Of a DNA stretch of 14,153 nucleotides, positions 1-7,026 are shown one piece after another. Under the pieces are notes generated by a model. That model had not been told where the DNA came from and did not search any database. It was given only the letters and a program-made list of their open reading frames with translations. Source of the stretch: T1SED10-198M sp003554345 [NCBI: Candidatus Sumerlaeota bacterium] (GTDB lineage: Bacteria > Sumerlaeota > T1SED10-198M); the NCBI GenBank assembly GCA_003554345.1, contig PWGE01000112.1, positions 1 to 14,153 of the forward strand, read 5' to 3'. The position numbers were made by a program, and so were the translations under genes. Numbering within the stretch: the stretch's first letter is position 1; each line of letters begins with the position of its first letter.

Positions 1-1
1 G

Positions 2-1525
2 TTTTTCCTGGCATATCTGTCAGATATGAGGCGTACGGACGAAGGGGTGGTGCCCCTGGAGAATCAGCTGCAACTCTCTTTCCTGGAAACCCCAGATTTG
101 CCTGCAGAACAGATGAACAGCCTCTCGCTCGAAGTGGACTATTCCTATGAGCAACCCACTCCCTACCTGTTATTTTTCGATGGTACCGGTGAGATTGTGG
201 ATTATTTTCCCCTTCAAAAAGAAGAAGATGAACTCCTGTTGAAGGAGGAAGAGGTGCAGGGGGATTTTGAGTACCTGGGAATTTATCTTCCACCTGATGC
301 CACGGATAAGCTTGTGGAAGAGCTGTATCTGCAATATGAAGAGGCAACATATCATATCGAATTGATTCCCCTGCATAACAATGCCCTGATGGGAGATCGG
401 GATAATTTTGCTATTTTTCTGACCCGGGAAGAAGAAGTGCCTGTTTTTGTGCCGGATTCTTACATGAAAATCCGGTATATAGAAGAGGAGTATCCCCGGG
501 AAGAGCTTACAGATGCACGTATACAAGTCCATGATGTGAGTGACAATACTCCCCGTATGAAAACCAGTTGGGAGAAAGATGACCTGCAGTGGCTTTTACC
601 TTTTGAACATACGGTGCAGGAAATCTTTCTGGGGAAACATCCTGAGTATCAGGGATCTTTTTCTCATATGGAATTTGTCCTGGAAAATTTTCATGGGCCT
701 GTGGATATTAAAGAAATTACTCTTCAAGAGGGAGAAGGGGATAAACTGGAGTTTAATGAACTGGCGGCAGAAATATTCGAACAGGGTTTGATGTTTGATA
801 ACCACGGTGATTGTAACGACTTCCGTGTGAAAGAAAACGCCTATACGGTGAGTGCCCGCCTGGAAAAAGGAAGAGTGTGGTCTCATCAGTTTCCTCTGGT
901 AACGCAGAAAATGGAAGAGCTGCGTATACAATATCGGATGAAAGGGGAACCTTTAACCGTCCGTTGTGTACTGCAAGGAGGAGAATATGAAGAGACCAGC
1001 GTACATATTCAAACCTATAATCAGCCGCATCGTCTCGACGTTTCTTTTCCTGAACTGGAGGAGCCTCTCCAGGCATTTCGTCTCATTTCACCGCTTGAGG
1101 TGAACTGGGGGAAGATGGAAAATGTGAAAATCAGTGGCGTTAACGTGGATGGAGAAGAACATGAAGCAGTTTTAAAGGGGCCGGATCGTACCATGCCAAG
1201 CGAAGACCTGTCTGATTATCGGTGGAATGAAATTGCCCGTGGAGAATATCTGCTTCTGGAAGATATGCATCTTATCAGAGGTATTGATATCAGTTTTGAA
1301 TATACCTATACGCCTGATAACCGCCCCTATTTTTACTGGTTTGGTGAAGGTGAGGGCAGAGAAGTGCATTATCTGGATGGAATCAGGGCAGATGGTGAGG
1401 TAGATGAAATTCGTGTCCCCCTTGCGGCTATCAATGAAGAAATTCTTCCGGTATGGGGTTTATCTCTCTTCTGGTGTCCCGGCACCCTCGAAATAAAGGA
1501 AGTTGAGGTGAAAATGCATGACTGA
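2..1525 (+). CDS. Hypothetical acidic beta-rich protein with repeated modules (5' partial)
   Basis: I do not recognise this protein. The reading frame is open to the left edge of the window. The codons before the ATG at 26 read FFLAYLSD, and that ATG has no Shine-Dalgarno, so the gene most likely begins upstream and the visible hydrophobic stretch may be the end of a membrane or signal segment. Counting from the ATG at 26, about 499 residues follow. They are strongly acidic and rich in alternating hydrophobic/polar strands, as in beta-sandwich (jelly-roll) domains. Related-looking modules appear near residues 32-118, 146-234, 296-375 and 418-496, typically closing with a strand pattern like VDIKEITL, MENVKISGV or LEIKEVEV. 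Such modules are often extracytoplasmic and sugar-related, but that is inference. The stop overlaps the next gene by 8 bases, so the two are probably cotranslated. The frame is well supported as coding; the function is unknown. Confidence 0.8.
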   Translation, partial: FFLAYLSDMRRTDEGVVPLENQLQLSFLETPDLPAEQMNSLSLEVDYSYEQPTPYLLFFDGTGEIVDYFPLQKEEDELLLKEEEVQGDFEYLGIYLPPDATDKLVEELYLQYEEATYHIELIPLHNNALMGDRDNFAIFLTREEEVPVFVPDSYMKIRYIEEEYPREELTDARIQVHDVSDNTPRMKTSWEKDDLQWLLPFEHTVQEIFLGKHPEYQGSFSHMEFVLENFHGPVDIKEITLQEGEGDKLEFNELAAEIFEQGLMFDNHGDCNDFRVKENAYTVSARLEKGRVWSHQFPLVTQKMEELRIQYRMKGEPLTVRCVLQGGEYEETSVHIQTYNQPHRLDVSFPELEEPLQAFRLISPLEVNWGKMENVKISGVNVDGEEHEAVLKGPDRTMPSEDLSDYRWNEIARGEYLLLEDMHLIRGIDISFEYTYTPDNRPYFYWFGEGEGREVHYLDGIRADGEVDEIRVPLAAINEEILPVWGLSLFWCPGTLEIKEVEVKMHD

Positions 1526-1916
1526 ATATAGCACCTATACGTTTAAGGTTTCTTACGGTGATAGTGATGCAGCGGGAGTGTTATATTATGCCCGGTACCT
1601 GAATCTTTCAGAAAAGGCCCGTTTAGAATGGATGGATAGCCGGGGTTATCCCTGGAAAGAATGGCATTTTGAAAAAGATGTTATTTTCCCTGTGCGGGAG
1701 GTGAATATTAAATATAAAAAGCCCTTTTTACTGGGTGATAAAGGGCTTATTTATACCCGGTTAGAAGAACTGGAACGCTATCATCTGGTTATTCAACAAC
1801 GTTTTATGAATAACAAGCATGAGCTCTGTGCCTTATGTAAAATCAAGGTGGTTTGTTTACATAAACGTCGATTGGTTCCTGTTAATACATTTTTTACGGT
1901 GGAAGAGCATGGATAA
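1518..1916 (+). CDS. Acyl-CoA thioesterase, 4HBT/YbgC-like hotdog fold
   Basis: This 132-residue protein has the usual length of a single hotdog-fold thioesterase. The family signature is near the N-terminus: YGDSDAAGVLYYARYL at residues 13-28, then SEKARLEW at 31-38. The second Asp (D17) matches the catalytic Asp of 4-hydroxybenzoyl-CoA thioesterase/YbgC enzymes. These enzymes hydrolyse acyl-CoA thioesters in the cytosol, and YbgC members are linked to phospholipid metabolism and the Tol-Pal region in proteobacteria. No tol or pal gene is visible here. The ATG at 1518 follows a GAGGTG about seven bases upstream and overlaps the end of the preceding gene by 8 bases. The substrate cannot be told from sequence. 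The family assignment is firm. Confidence 0.88.
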   Translation: MTEYSTYTFKVSYGDSDAAGVLYYARYLNLSEKARLEWMDSRGYPWKEWHFEKDVIFPVREVNIKYKKPFLLGDKGLIYTRLEELERYHLVIQQRFMNNKHELCALCKIKVVCLHKRRLVPVNTFFTVEEHG

Positions 1917-3846
1917 AAAGCCCGATCAAGACGCGATAATGCAAAAAGTAAATGATCTGCTATCGCTGGCAGAGCATTTTTTTGAGCTGCAATCTTACGA
2001 GGATGCTTATTATCTTTATCAAAAATTAGAAAGTTTTCCGGAGTATATTTCACAACATGAGATTGCCAGGAAAATTGCCACGTGTCTCTATCATATGGGG
2101 CGTTATGATGAAGTTTTGAATCCTTTTTCTGCTCTTATACTGGAGAATGAAGATATTGAATTTCTCAATAAACTGGCGGACCGCTTTGAAGAACAGGATT
2201 TTATAAATGAAGCAGAAGAAGTATTAAGATTTATCAATCAAAAGGATGTCCTTTTTACTGAGTATGTCCGGAAACAAAAGGCCCACATGGATTTAAACCT
2301 GGCGTTACAGCAGGGACAATATTTATTACACAAGCGACGCTTCCAGGAAGCAATGAGGCAGTTTCAACTGGCTATGAACCTTGGTTATTCAGATTATGAA
2401 AGATTGCTTAAAAACATATTGGAGTATGAAGAGGAAGCCCGCAAGGATGCTCATTACTGGCTGGGAAAGGCGCAGATATATCTGAAAATGGAACTCTATT
2501 CTTCAGTGGCAGAGTGCTGGGAAGTTGCCATAACATTACTGGGAAGAAAGGACCGTCAAAATCTCCTGTCAGAACTTGAAAAAGTCTATCACAAGGCGTT
2601 GCATAGTAACCCTGATGATGCGGAACTGCAGTATAGACTGGGTAAGTTTTACACTGATTATATGAGTGATTATGAAAAGGCAGAGAAATATTTTCAGTTC
2701 CTTTTGCGGGATAAAGAGTATGAGAAACTGGCGGCTACCAGGCTGGGTATCATTGCTTTTCGGCGTAAAAATTATCGAAAGGCGCTGGAGTTTTTTGAAA
2801 GGGGAGAGCTGGAAAGAGACCATTTTGAAATACTGTATGCCCTGGGTACATATTACGAAGGGAAAGAGGAACTGTATTATGCGTACAGGGCATATAGCCT
2901 TATCAATAATATTGAACCTGATTACAAAAAGATTTCTCTCAAAATCCATAGCTTAAAAAGCAAGTTCAAAACTGATGAACTGGAGAGATATAATATTCCG
3001 GCCACCACTGCAGAGAAAAACAACTCTCCTCTTAAAGGTGGTGCTGCCAGGCGGTATGAGTATCTTACTCACCTGGGAAGCGGAGGCATGGGAAATGTCT
3101 ATAAAGTCCATGACTTAATCCAGGATGAAATTGTGGCTCTAAAACTGATTGTTCCCCGCTTGAGGGAAGATTCAGAAGCACTTCAGCATTTCTTCAAGGA
3201 GGCTCAGCTGGCTTCCAGTCTGGAACATCCTTCTATTATAGAAATTTATGACTTTGGATTTGAACCTAAACACAAACAGAGTTATATCACCATGGAATAT
3301 GTGGATGGCAAAAGTTTGCGGACTATTATACAGGAAGACTGGGATGAACAGGATGAGTTAACCACCCGGAAAATAAAAAAATATGTTCCGTGGCTTGTAC
3401 AGCTTCTGGAAGCTTTGAAAGTTTCCCATGAAAAAGGGATTATCCATCGTGATATAAAGCCTGATAATATTCTTATTGCCCGGGATACGATCAAGGTGAC
3501 TGACTTTGGTATAGCCTGTCTCAGGTTTGGAAAGGAGGATGAACGAATTAGAGGTACTCCGAAATACATGTCTCCCGAGCAAATTTCCGGGGACACTGTG
3601 GATGAGAGAACGGATATATACTCTGTTGGTATTTTAATGTATGAGCTCTTTTCGGGAGAGCCTCCCTTTAATATTGGCGATATCCCTTATCAGCAGCTCC
3701 ATGTGGATCCCCTCTCTCTTCAGGAAATTTACCCTGCTATGCCCCGTGAAATGAATAAAATGATGCTGAAATGCTTACAGAAAAAAGCGACGGAACGCTA
3801 TCAGTCAGTGAGTCAGCTTCTCAAAGACCTGGAAAGGGTTGTATAA
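1909..3846 (+). CDS. Soluble TPR-Ser/Thr protein kinase fusion (Hanks type)
   Basis: The protein is 645 residues from the ATG at 1909, which has a purine-rich GGTGGAAGAG just upstream and overlaps the thioesterase gene by 8 bases. A longer frame from 1819 would lie deep inside that gene and has no better ribosome site. Residues about 10-350 are amphipathic helical pairs of TPR type, e.g. EDAYYLYQKL at 31-40, FQEAMRQFQLAMNLG at 145-159 and YRKALEFFERG at 289-299. A linker of about 30 residues leads to a complete kinase domain at about 383-645. It has a glycine loop GSGGMG (390-395), VALK lysine K412, helix-C glutamate E431, HRDIKPDN (513-520), DFG (532-534) and GTPKYMSPE (549-557). All key residues are present, so it should be active. 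No membrane segment or PASTA repeat is seen, so it is probably cytosolic, with the TPR part binding partners or substrates. The target is unknown. Confidence 0.92.
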   Translation: MDKKPDQDAIMQKVNDLLSLAEHFFELQSYEDAYYLYQKLESFPEYISQHEIARKIATCLYHMGRYDEVLNPFSALILENEDIEFLNKLADRFEEQDFINEAEEVLRFINQKDVLFTEYVRKQKAHMDLNLALQQGQYLLHKRRFQEAMRQFQLAMNLGYSDYERLLKNILEYEEEARKDAHYWLGKAQIYLKMELYSSVAECWEVAITLLGRKDRQNLLSELEKVYHKALHSNPDDAELQYRLGKFYTDYMSDYEKAEKYFQFLLRDKEYEKLAATRLGIIAFRRKNYRKALEFFERGELERDHFEILYALGTYYEGKEELYYAYRAYSLINNIEPDYKKISLKIHSLKSKFKTDELERYNIPATTAEKNNSPLKGGAARRYEYLTHLGSGGMGNVYKVHDLIQDEIVALKLIVPRLREDSEALQHFFKEAQLASSLEHPSIIEIYDFGFEPKHKQSYITMEYVDGKSLRTIIQEDWDEQDELTTRKIKKYVPWLVQLLEALKVSHEKGIIHRDIKPDNILIARDTIKVTDFGIACLRFGKEDERIRGTPKYMSPEQISGDTVDERTDIYSVGILMYELFSGEPPFNIGDIPYQQLHVDPLSLQEIYPAMPREMNKMMLKCLQKKATERYQSVSQLLKDLERVV

Positions 3847-3905
3847 AATATACCAGCCTGTCACTCTTTGCTCTACCTCTGCTTCAGATAAAACGCCGCC
3901 CATTC

Positions 3906-3936
3906 CTGAAATTTTATTTGAGCGTGGTAAGATAAT
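3906..3936 (+). promoter_or_regulatory. Weak sigma70-like promoter candidate
   Basis: The -10 element GATAAT at 3931-3936 differs from the consensus at one base. The -35 element CTGAAA at 3906-3911 matches four of six, and the spacer is 19 bases, longer than ideal. It would start a transcript about 20 bases before the TTG of the metallo-hydrolase gene. In AT-rich DNA such a match can arise by chance. Confidence 0.22.
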
Positions 3937-3946
3937 AAAAATTCTG

Positions 3947-3960
3947 CTTACGGAGGTAAG
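3947..3960 (+). promoter_or_regulatory. Shine-Dalgarno within a 5-bp hairpin before a TTG start
   Basis: CTTAC (3947-3951) and GTAAG (3956-3960) are perfect reverse complements around the 4-base loop GGAG. The ribosome site GGAGGT (3952-3957) lies in the loop and the first stem bases. The hairpin ends exactly where the TTG codon at 3961 begins. The site supports a start at TTG 3961 or at the adjacent TTG 3964, which has the better spacing of 7 bases from GGAGG. Confidence 0.5.
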
Positions 3961-4797
3961 TTGTTGTATTTATGTAACCTGTTGAGTAGCAGTAGCGGGA
4001 ATGCCACCCTTTTAAGTACAGAAAAAAAACATTATCTTATTGATGCGGGTGTTCCTCCTGCTGAAATAGACCGCTTGCTTCAGCCTCTGGGGTTGTCATA
4101 TGATCGGTTATCTGGTATTATACTTACTCATCTGCATCAGGATCATTTTCACCCCACTCACATAAAAATGCTTGTAAAATTTCCCATTAAGCTTTTTATT
4201 CATGATTCACATATCAGTCCCCTGGGAAAAAAACGGAAGGCTTTTGCTCGTCTTTTGCAATCCGGCAGAGTGGTTGTCTATGAGGAAAGCAGGCGTTTTT
4301 TTATGGAAGAAAGTGTTAGCTTTTTTCCGTTATCTGTTCCACACGATACTTTTCAACTTGGAAAAACGTTTGGATTTGTTTTTGATATTACCAGTGGGAG
4401 AGAGCGCAAAAAGCTCAGTTTTTTTTCTGACCTTGGTAATATGCCCCGTCATCTTTATGAGTGGCTAAAGAACTCTGATATCCTGGCACTGGAACATAAT
4501 TATGACGACGATATGCTCTGGGGATCTACCCGTTCTCAGCGCCTGAAGCAACGCATAGCCGGTGAATGGGGACACCTCTCCAATGAAGCGGCTAATGATG
4601 TGATTCGGAAGTGCCTCACTCTGTCACGTATCTCACCGAAAAATATTCTTCTTCTTCACCTGAGTCAGGAATGTAATACCCCGGATCTGCCGAGACTTCT
4701 TTTACATGATACCTTGCAGGAATATGCAGTCTGTGAAGAAACCGGTGTGTATACCACAAAACCAGACAGAGTTTCTGATGTTTTGAGTATTTTTTAA
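3961..4797 (+). CDS. WalJ/YycJ-like metallo-beta-lactamase-fold hydrolase
   Basis: The 278-residue product has the MBL-fold metal motif HLHQDH at residues 57-62 (H57, H59, D61, H62), after a first strand that ends SSSSGNAT (9-16), as in the YycJ/WalJ family (MxxxxLASGSxGNxT). Later family-like blocks are PHDTF, a SDLGN block in place of the usual TDxG, an EHNYDDDM block, GHLSNEA and LLHLSQECN. YycJ/WalJ proteins are predicted nucleic-acid or phosphodiester hydrolases and in Firmicutes belong to the WalRK cell-wall operon. No WalRK is visible here, so the role is open. The start is TTG: a strong GGAGG sits 4 bases from TTG 3961 and 7 from TTG 3964, so the true start may be three bases later. 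lpxD follows after 11 bases, suggesting shared transcription with the envelope genes. Family placement is good; the substrate is unknown. Confidence 0.85.
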   Translation: MLYLCNLLSSSSGNATLLSTEKKHYLIDAGVPPAEIDRLLQPLGLSYDRLSGIILTHLHQDHFHPTHIKMLVKFPIKLFIHDSHISPLGKKRKAFARLLQSGRVVVYEESRRFFMEESVSFFPLSVPHDTFQLGKTFGFVFDITSGRERKKLSFFSDLGNMPRHLYEWLKNSDILALEHNYDDDMLWGSTRSQRLKQRIAGEWGHLSNEAANDVIRKCLTLSRISPKNILLLHLSQECNTPDLPRLLLHDTLQEYAVCEETGVYTTKPDRVSDVLSIF

Positions 4798-4808
4798 GAG
4801 GATGTTCG

Positions 4809-5813
4809 ATGAATGTTCGGGAAATAATTGATTTTTTACAGGGGAATCCACGGAATATATCTGATGATTTTTATGAAAAAGAGTTTAAGAGTATCCGCCC
4901 CCTGGATGAGGCTACCGATAAGGATGTTTCTTTTCTGTACGATAAGAAGTATTTGGAGGTAGCGAAAAAAAGTAAAGCAGCCCTTCTTATTGCACCCCCT
5001 CACCTGGCTTCCTCTCTTTCTCATCCTCTTGTTGAAGTGGAAAAGCCTCGTATGGCTGTGCTGAAACTTCTTGAAAAGTGGTATCCTCCTTCTCCGCCTG
5101 TCCCTCATATAGCATCTACGGCCGTTATTGCCAATAGTGTCTCCCTGGCCCGGAATGTTTCGGTGGGACATTATTCTGTGATTGAAGAAAAAGGTTCCGT
5201 GGGAGAAGAAACAGTGATTGAGTCGCATGTCCATATTGGCAGGAATGTTCATATTGGGAAGAAGTGTCATATTCACAGCGGGGTGGTTCTCTATGACAAC
5301 TGTGATATTGGGAATGAGGTTGTTCTTCATGCAGGTGTAGTAGTGGGTTCCGATGGTTTTGGCTACTTGCAGAAAGAAGGAAGAAATCTCAAAGTTCCTC
5401 AGCTGGGAAGGGTTATTATTGAAGATGATGTGGAGATTGGAGCTAATACTTCTGTGGATTGTGGCATGCTCGGAGATACTGTTATCGGGGAGAATACAAA
5501 GATTGACAATCTTGTGCAGATTGCACATAACGTAAAGATTGGAAAGTCCTGCATTATAGCTGGCAATTCAGCTTTAGCAGGCAGTGTGACCCTGGAAAAC
5601 AATGTTATAATTGCCGGACAGGTAGGTGTCCGGGATAATATAACGATCAGAGAAGGTGCTGTAGTGCCTGCACGCACAGGTGTGGGAAAGGATGTGCCTT
5701 CTAAAAGCATTGTATCCTCAGACTTTAAGAGGCTGAGGAAGATGGAAGGACGGCTGGAACGCCAGCGAAAAAAATTAGAGAGAATAGAAAAGAACCTTGA
5801 AGATACTTCATAA
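4809..5813 (+). CDS. lpxD: UDP-3-O-acylglucosamine N-acyltransferase LpxD
   Basis: LpxD adds the second 3-hydroxyacyl chain, from acyl-ACP, to UDP-3-O-acyl-glucosamine, the third step of lipid A synthesis in the cytosol. The 334 residues match the usual length. Residues 1-100 form the uridine-binding domain. Residues about 101-290 are hexapeptide repeats of a left-handed beta-helix (many [IV]G.[NED] steps). Signature blocks are [13 protein letters not shown] (174-186), [20 protein letters not shown] (196-215) and NLVQIAHNV (234-242), whose H240 corresponds to the catalytic His of E. coli LpxD. The C-terminus (about 305-332) is a charged helix in place of the usual REWLR-type tail. One oddity is VDCGMLGDT (216-224), where the family normally has IDRG. 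The ATG has an AGAGG about 7 bases upstream. The gene sits beside LPS transport genes and not in the common fabZ-lpxA-lpxB cluster. Confidence 0.96.
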   Translation: MNVREIIDFLQGNPRNISDDFYEKEFKSIRPLDEATDKDVSFLYDKKYLEVAKKSKAALLIAPPHLASSLSHPLVEVEKPRMAVLKLLEKWYPPSPPVPHIASTAVIANSVSLARNVSVGHYSVIEEKGSVGEETVIESHVHIGRNVHIGKKCHIHSGVVLYDNCDIGNEVVLHAGVVVGSDGFGYLQKEGRNLKVPQLGRVIIEDDVEIGANTSVDCGMLGDTVIGENTKIDNLVQIAHNVKIGKSCIIAGNSALAGSVTLENNVIIAGQVGVRDNITIREGAVVPARTGVGKDVPSKSIVSSDFKRLRKMEGRLERQRKKLERIEKNLEDTS

Positions 5814-7026
5814 ATATCTCCTTAAAGAAGTTGGTTCCATTTTTTTTCTGACCCTGTTTTTTGCCTCTTTTCTCTTCATGTTGCGCAGTTTGTTTGTTGT
5901 GCTGTCTTATATGAGTGAATTTACCGTCCCATTTTACCTGGTACAGGATTATTTTGCCTGTGTTTTGCCTGATATACTCTTTATGACTTTTCCTGTTGCG
6001 GCATTAATTTCCATTATGGTGGGATTGGGACGACTCTCTTCAGATAAGGAAATTATGGCGTTGAGTGCCAATGGAGTGAACCTGGTTTCCTTCGTGACTC
6101 CCCTGATAATCGTATCATTTCTGGTTTCCCTGGGTATTTTTATCTTTACCCAGTTGTATTTACCAAAAGTGCGTCTTCATGAAACCGCTGTAGAGCAGTT
6201 GTTTCTCTTTGAGTCGGTGGAAAATATTCCCATAGGAAGGGTATGGTCCATGGAGGATGATTTTATGGCTTATATTGGCGGGAAAGATGAAGAAAGTGAG
6301 ATGCTTCAAAAACTGGCCCTCCTCAAGCATGTTCCGGATCAGGAAGCCCCCCTTTTTATTACTGCTCAAAGTGGTATTATTGAACCAGATTTTGATAACT
6401 TTATTTTGAATGTCTCCCTTTTTAATGGGTCCATTCATCAGAATGAGCGAGGGGAGCCGGAAAATTATCGGTTTGGGAAATTTGAAGAGCTTTCCATGGA
6501 TATCTCTTTCTCGGTGCGTCGGATGGAAGATGGGACCTATGAAAAGAGGCTTTCCGAAAAAAGTAACGAGGAACTGCGGGAATATATTGATCTTTACAGG
6601 GGTATGATGAAAGAACGCATGAAAGAGTCCGGCTTGATTCCTGAAAATATGCAAAATGAACACTGGCTGACACAATCCCGGTGGTTGGAAGAAAATAATC
6701 GGGATTGGTGGAAGGATGAGATTGTTGATTTGTACAGGCGACATAATCGTCATCTTGAAGAAATGGCCAAGAGAAATCATCGTTCATTTTCCACATTTGT
6801 TCTCAGCTTCATAGCGGTGGGACTGGGACTTCAGCTTCATCCGCGTTCTCGTGCCTGGGGTTTTATTTTCAGTATGATTCTGTATTTTCTATACTACTTC
6901 AGCAGGGAAATGGGTGAAGCAATGGTTATTTCCGGAACTCATTATCCCATGCTGGTTTCGTGGGTGCCCAATATTCTGTTTATTTTGCTGGGTTGTTATT
7001 TTCTTTATCGACTGGGGCGTAGATAA
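5797..7026 (+). CDS. LPS export permease of the LptF/LptG (YjgP/YjgQ) family
   Basis: The protein is one half of the inner-membrane pair that, with the LptB ATPase, extracts LPS and passes it to the periplasmic bridge. It starts with TTG at 5797, giving [11 protein letters not shown], the usual opening of LptF/LptG proteins; the first in-frame ATG would remove the first membrane helix. It overlaps lpxD by 17 bases. Visible segments are helices near residues 13-36, 53-76 and 98-120, a coupling-helix block [17 protein letters not shown] (78-94), a periplasmic beta domain at about 125-255, and helices near 330-346, 354-370 and 388-405. At 409 residues it is about 45 longer than E. coli LptF or LptG. 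The extra length is mostly a charged, Trp-rich helical stretch at about 264-322 before the fourth helix. LptF cannot be told from LptG by eye. A second paralogue and LptB must be encoded elsewhere. Confidence 0.93.
   Translation: MKILHKYLLKEVGSIFFLTLFFASFLFMLRSLFVVLSYMSEFTVPFYLVQDYFACVLPDILFMTFPVAALISIMVGLGRLSSDKEIMALSANGVNLVSFVTPLIIVSFLVSLGIFIFTQLYLPKVRLHETAVEQLFLFESVENIPIGRVWSMEDDFMAYIGGKDEESEMLQKLALLKHVPDQEAPLFITAQSGIIEPDFDNFILNVSLFNGSIHQNERGEPENYRFGKFEELSMDISFSVRRMEDGTYEKRLSEKSNEELREYIDLYRGMMKERMKESGLIPENMQNEHWLTQSRWLEENNRDWWKDEIVDLYRRHNRHLEEMAKRNHRSFSTFVLSFIAVGLGLQLHPRSRAWGFIFSMILYFLYYFSREMGEAMVISGTHYPMLVSWVPNILFILLGCYFLYRLGRR

Larger units (their letters stand above)
3847..3960. other. 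Intergenic gap with possible weak promoter and leader
   Basis: This 114-base gap separates the kinase gene from the metallo-hydrolase gene. It has no open frame of note and no strong rho-independent terminator. A TTCAG/CTGAA pair around an 18-base loop precedes an AT-rich stretch, but the stem is too short to call. A possible sigma70-like promoter is CTGAAA (3906-3911) with GATAAT (3931-3936), at a long 19-base spacing. The last 14 bases form a small hairpin around the ribosome site, listed separately. A transcript boundary here is plausible but not proven. Confidence 0.4.

Noticed and set aside
1819-1908. A longer kinase protein starting at 1819
   Set aside because: It would overlap the thioesterase gene by nearly 100 bases without a good ribosome site. 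The ATG at 1909 has a purine-rich site and fits the 8-base overlap pattern.
3841-3853. Inverted repeat GTATA-AAA-TATAC at the end of the kinase gene
   Set aside because: The stem is short and entirely AT-rich, it overlaps the stop codon, and no T-run follows, so it is not a credible terminator.
3886-3920. TTCAG...CTGAA pair followed by an AT-rich stretch as a terminator
   Set aside because: A 5-bp stem with an 18-base loop and no clean T-run is too weak to call.
4836-5528. A 230-codon open frame on the - strand opposite lpxD
   Set aside because: It lies wholly under a confident gene, has no ribosome site or family motifs, and its His/Ile/Asn/Phe-rich composition is what the reverse complement of the lpxD codons gives.
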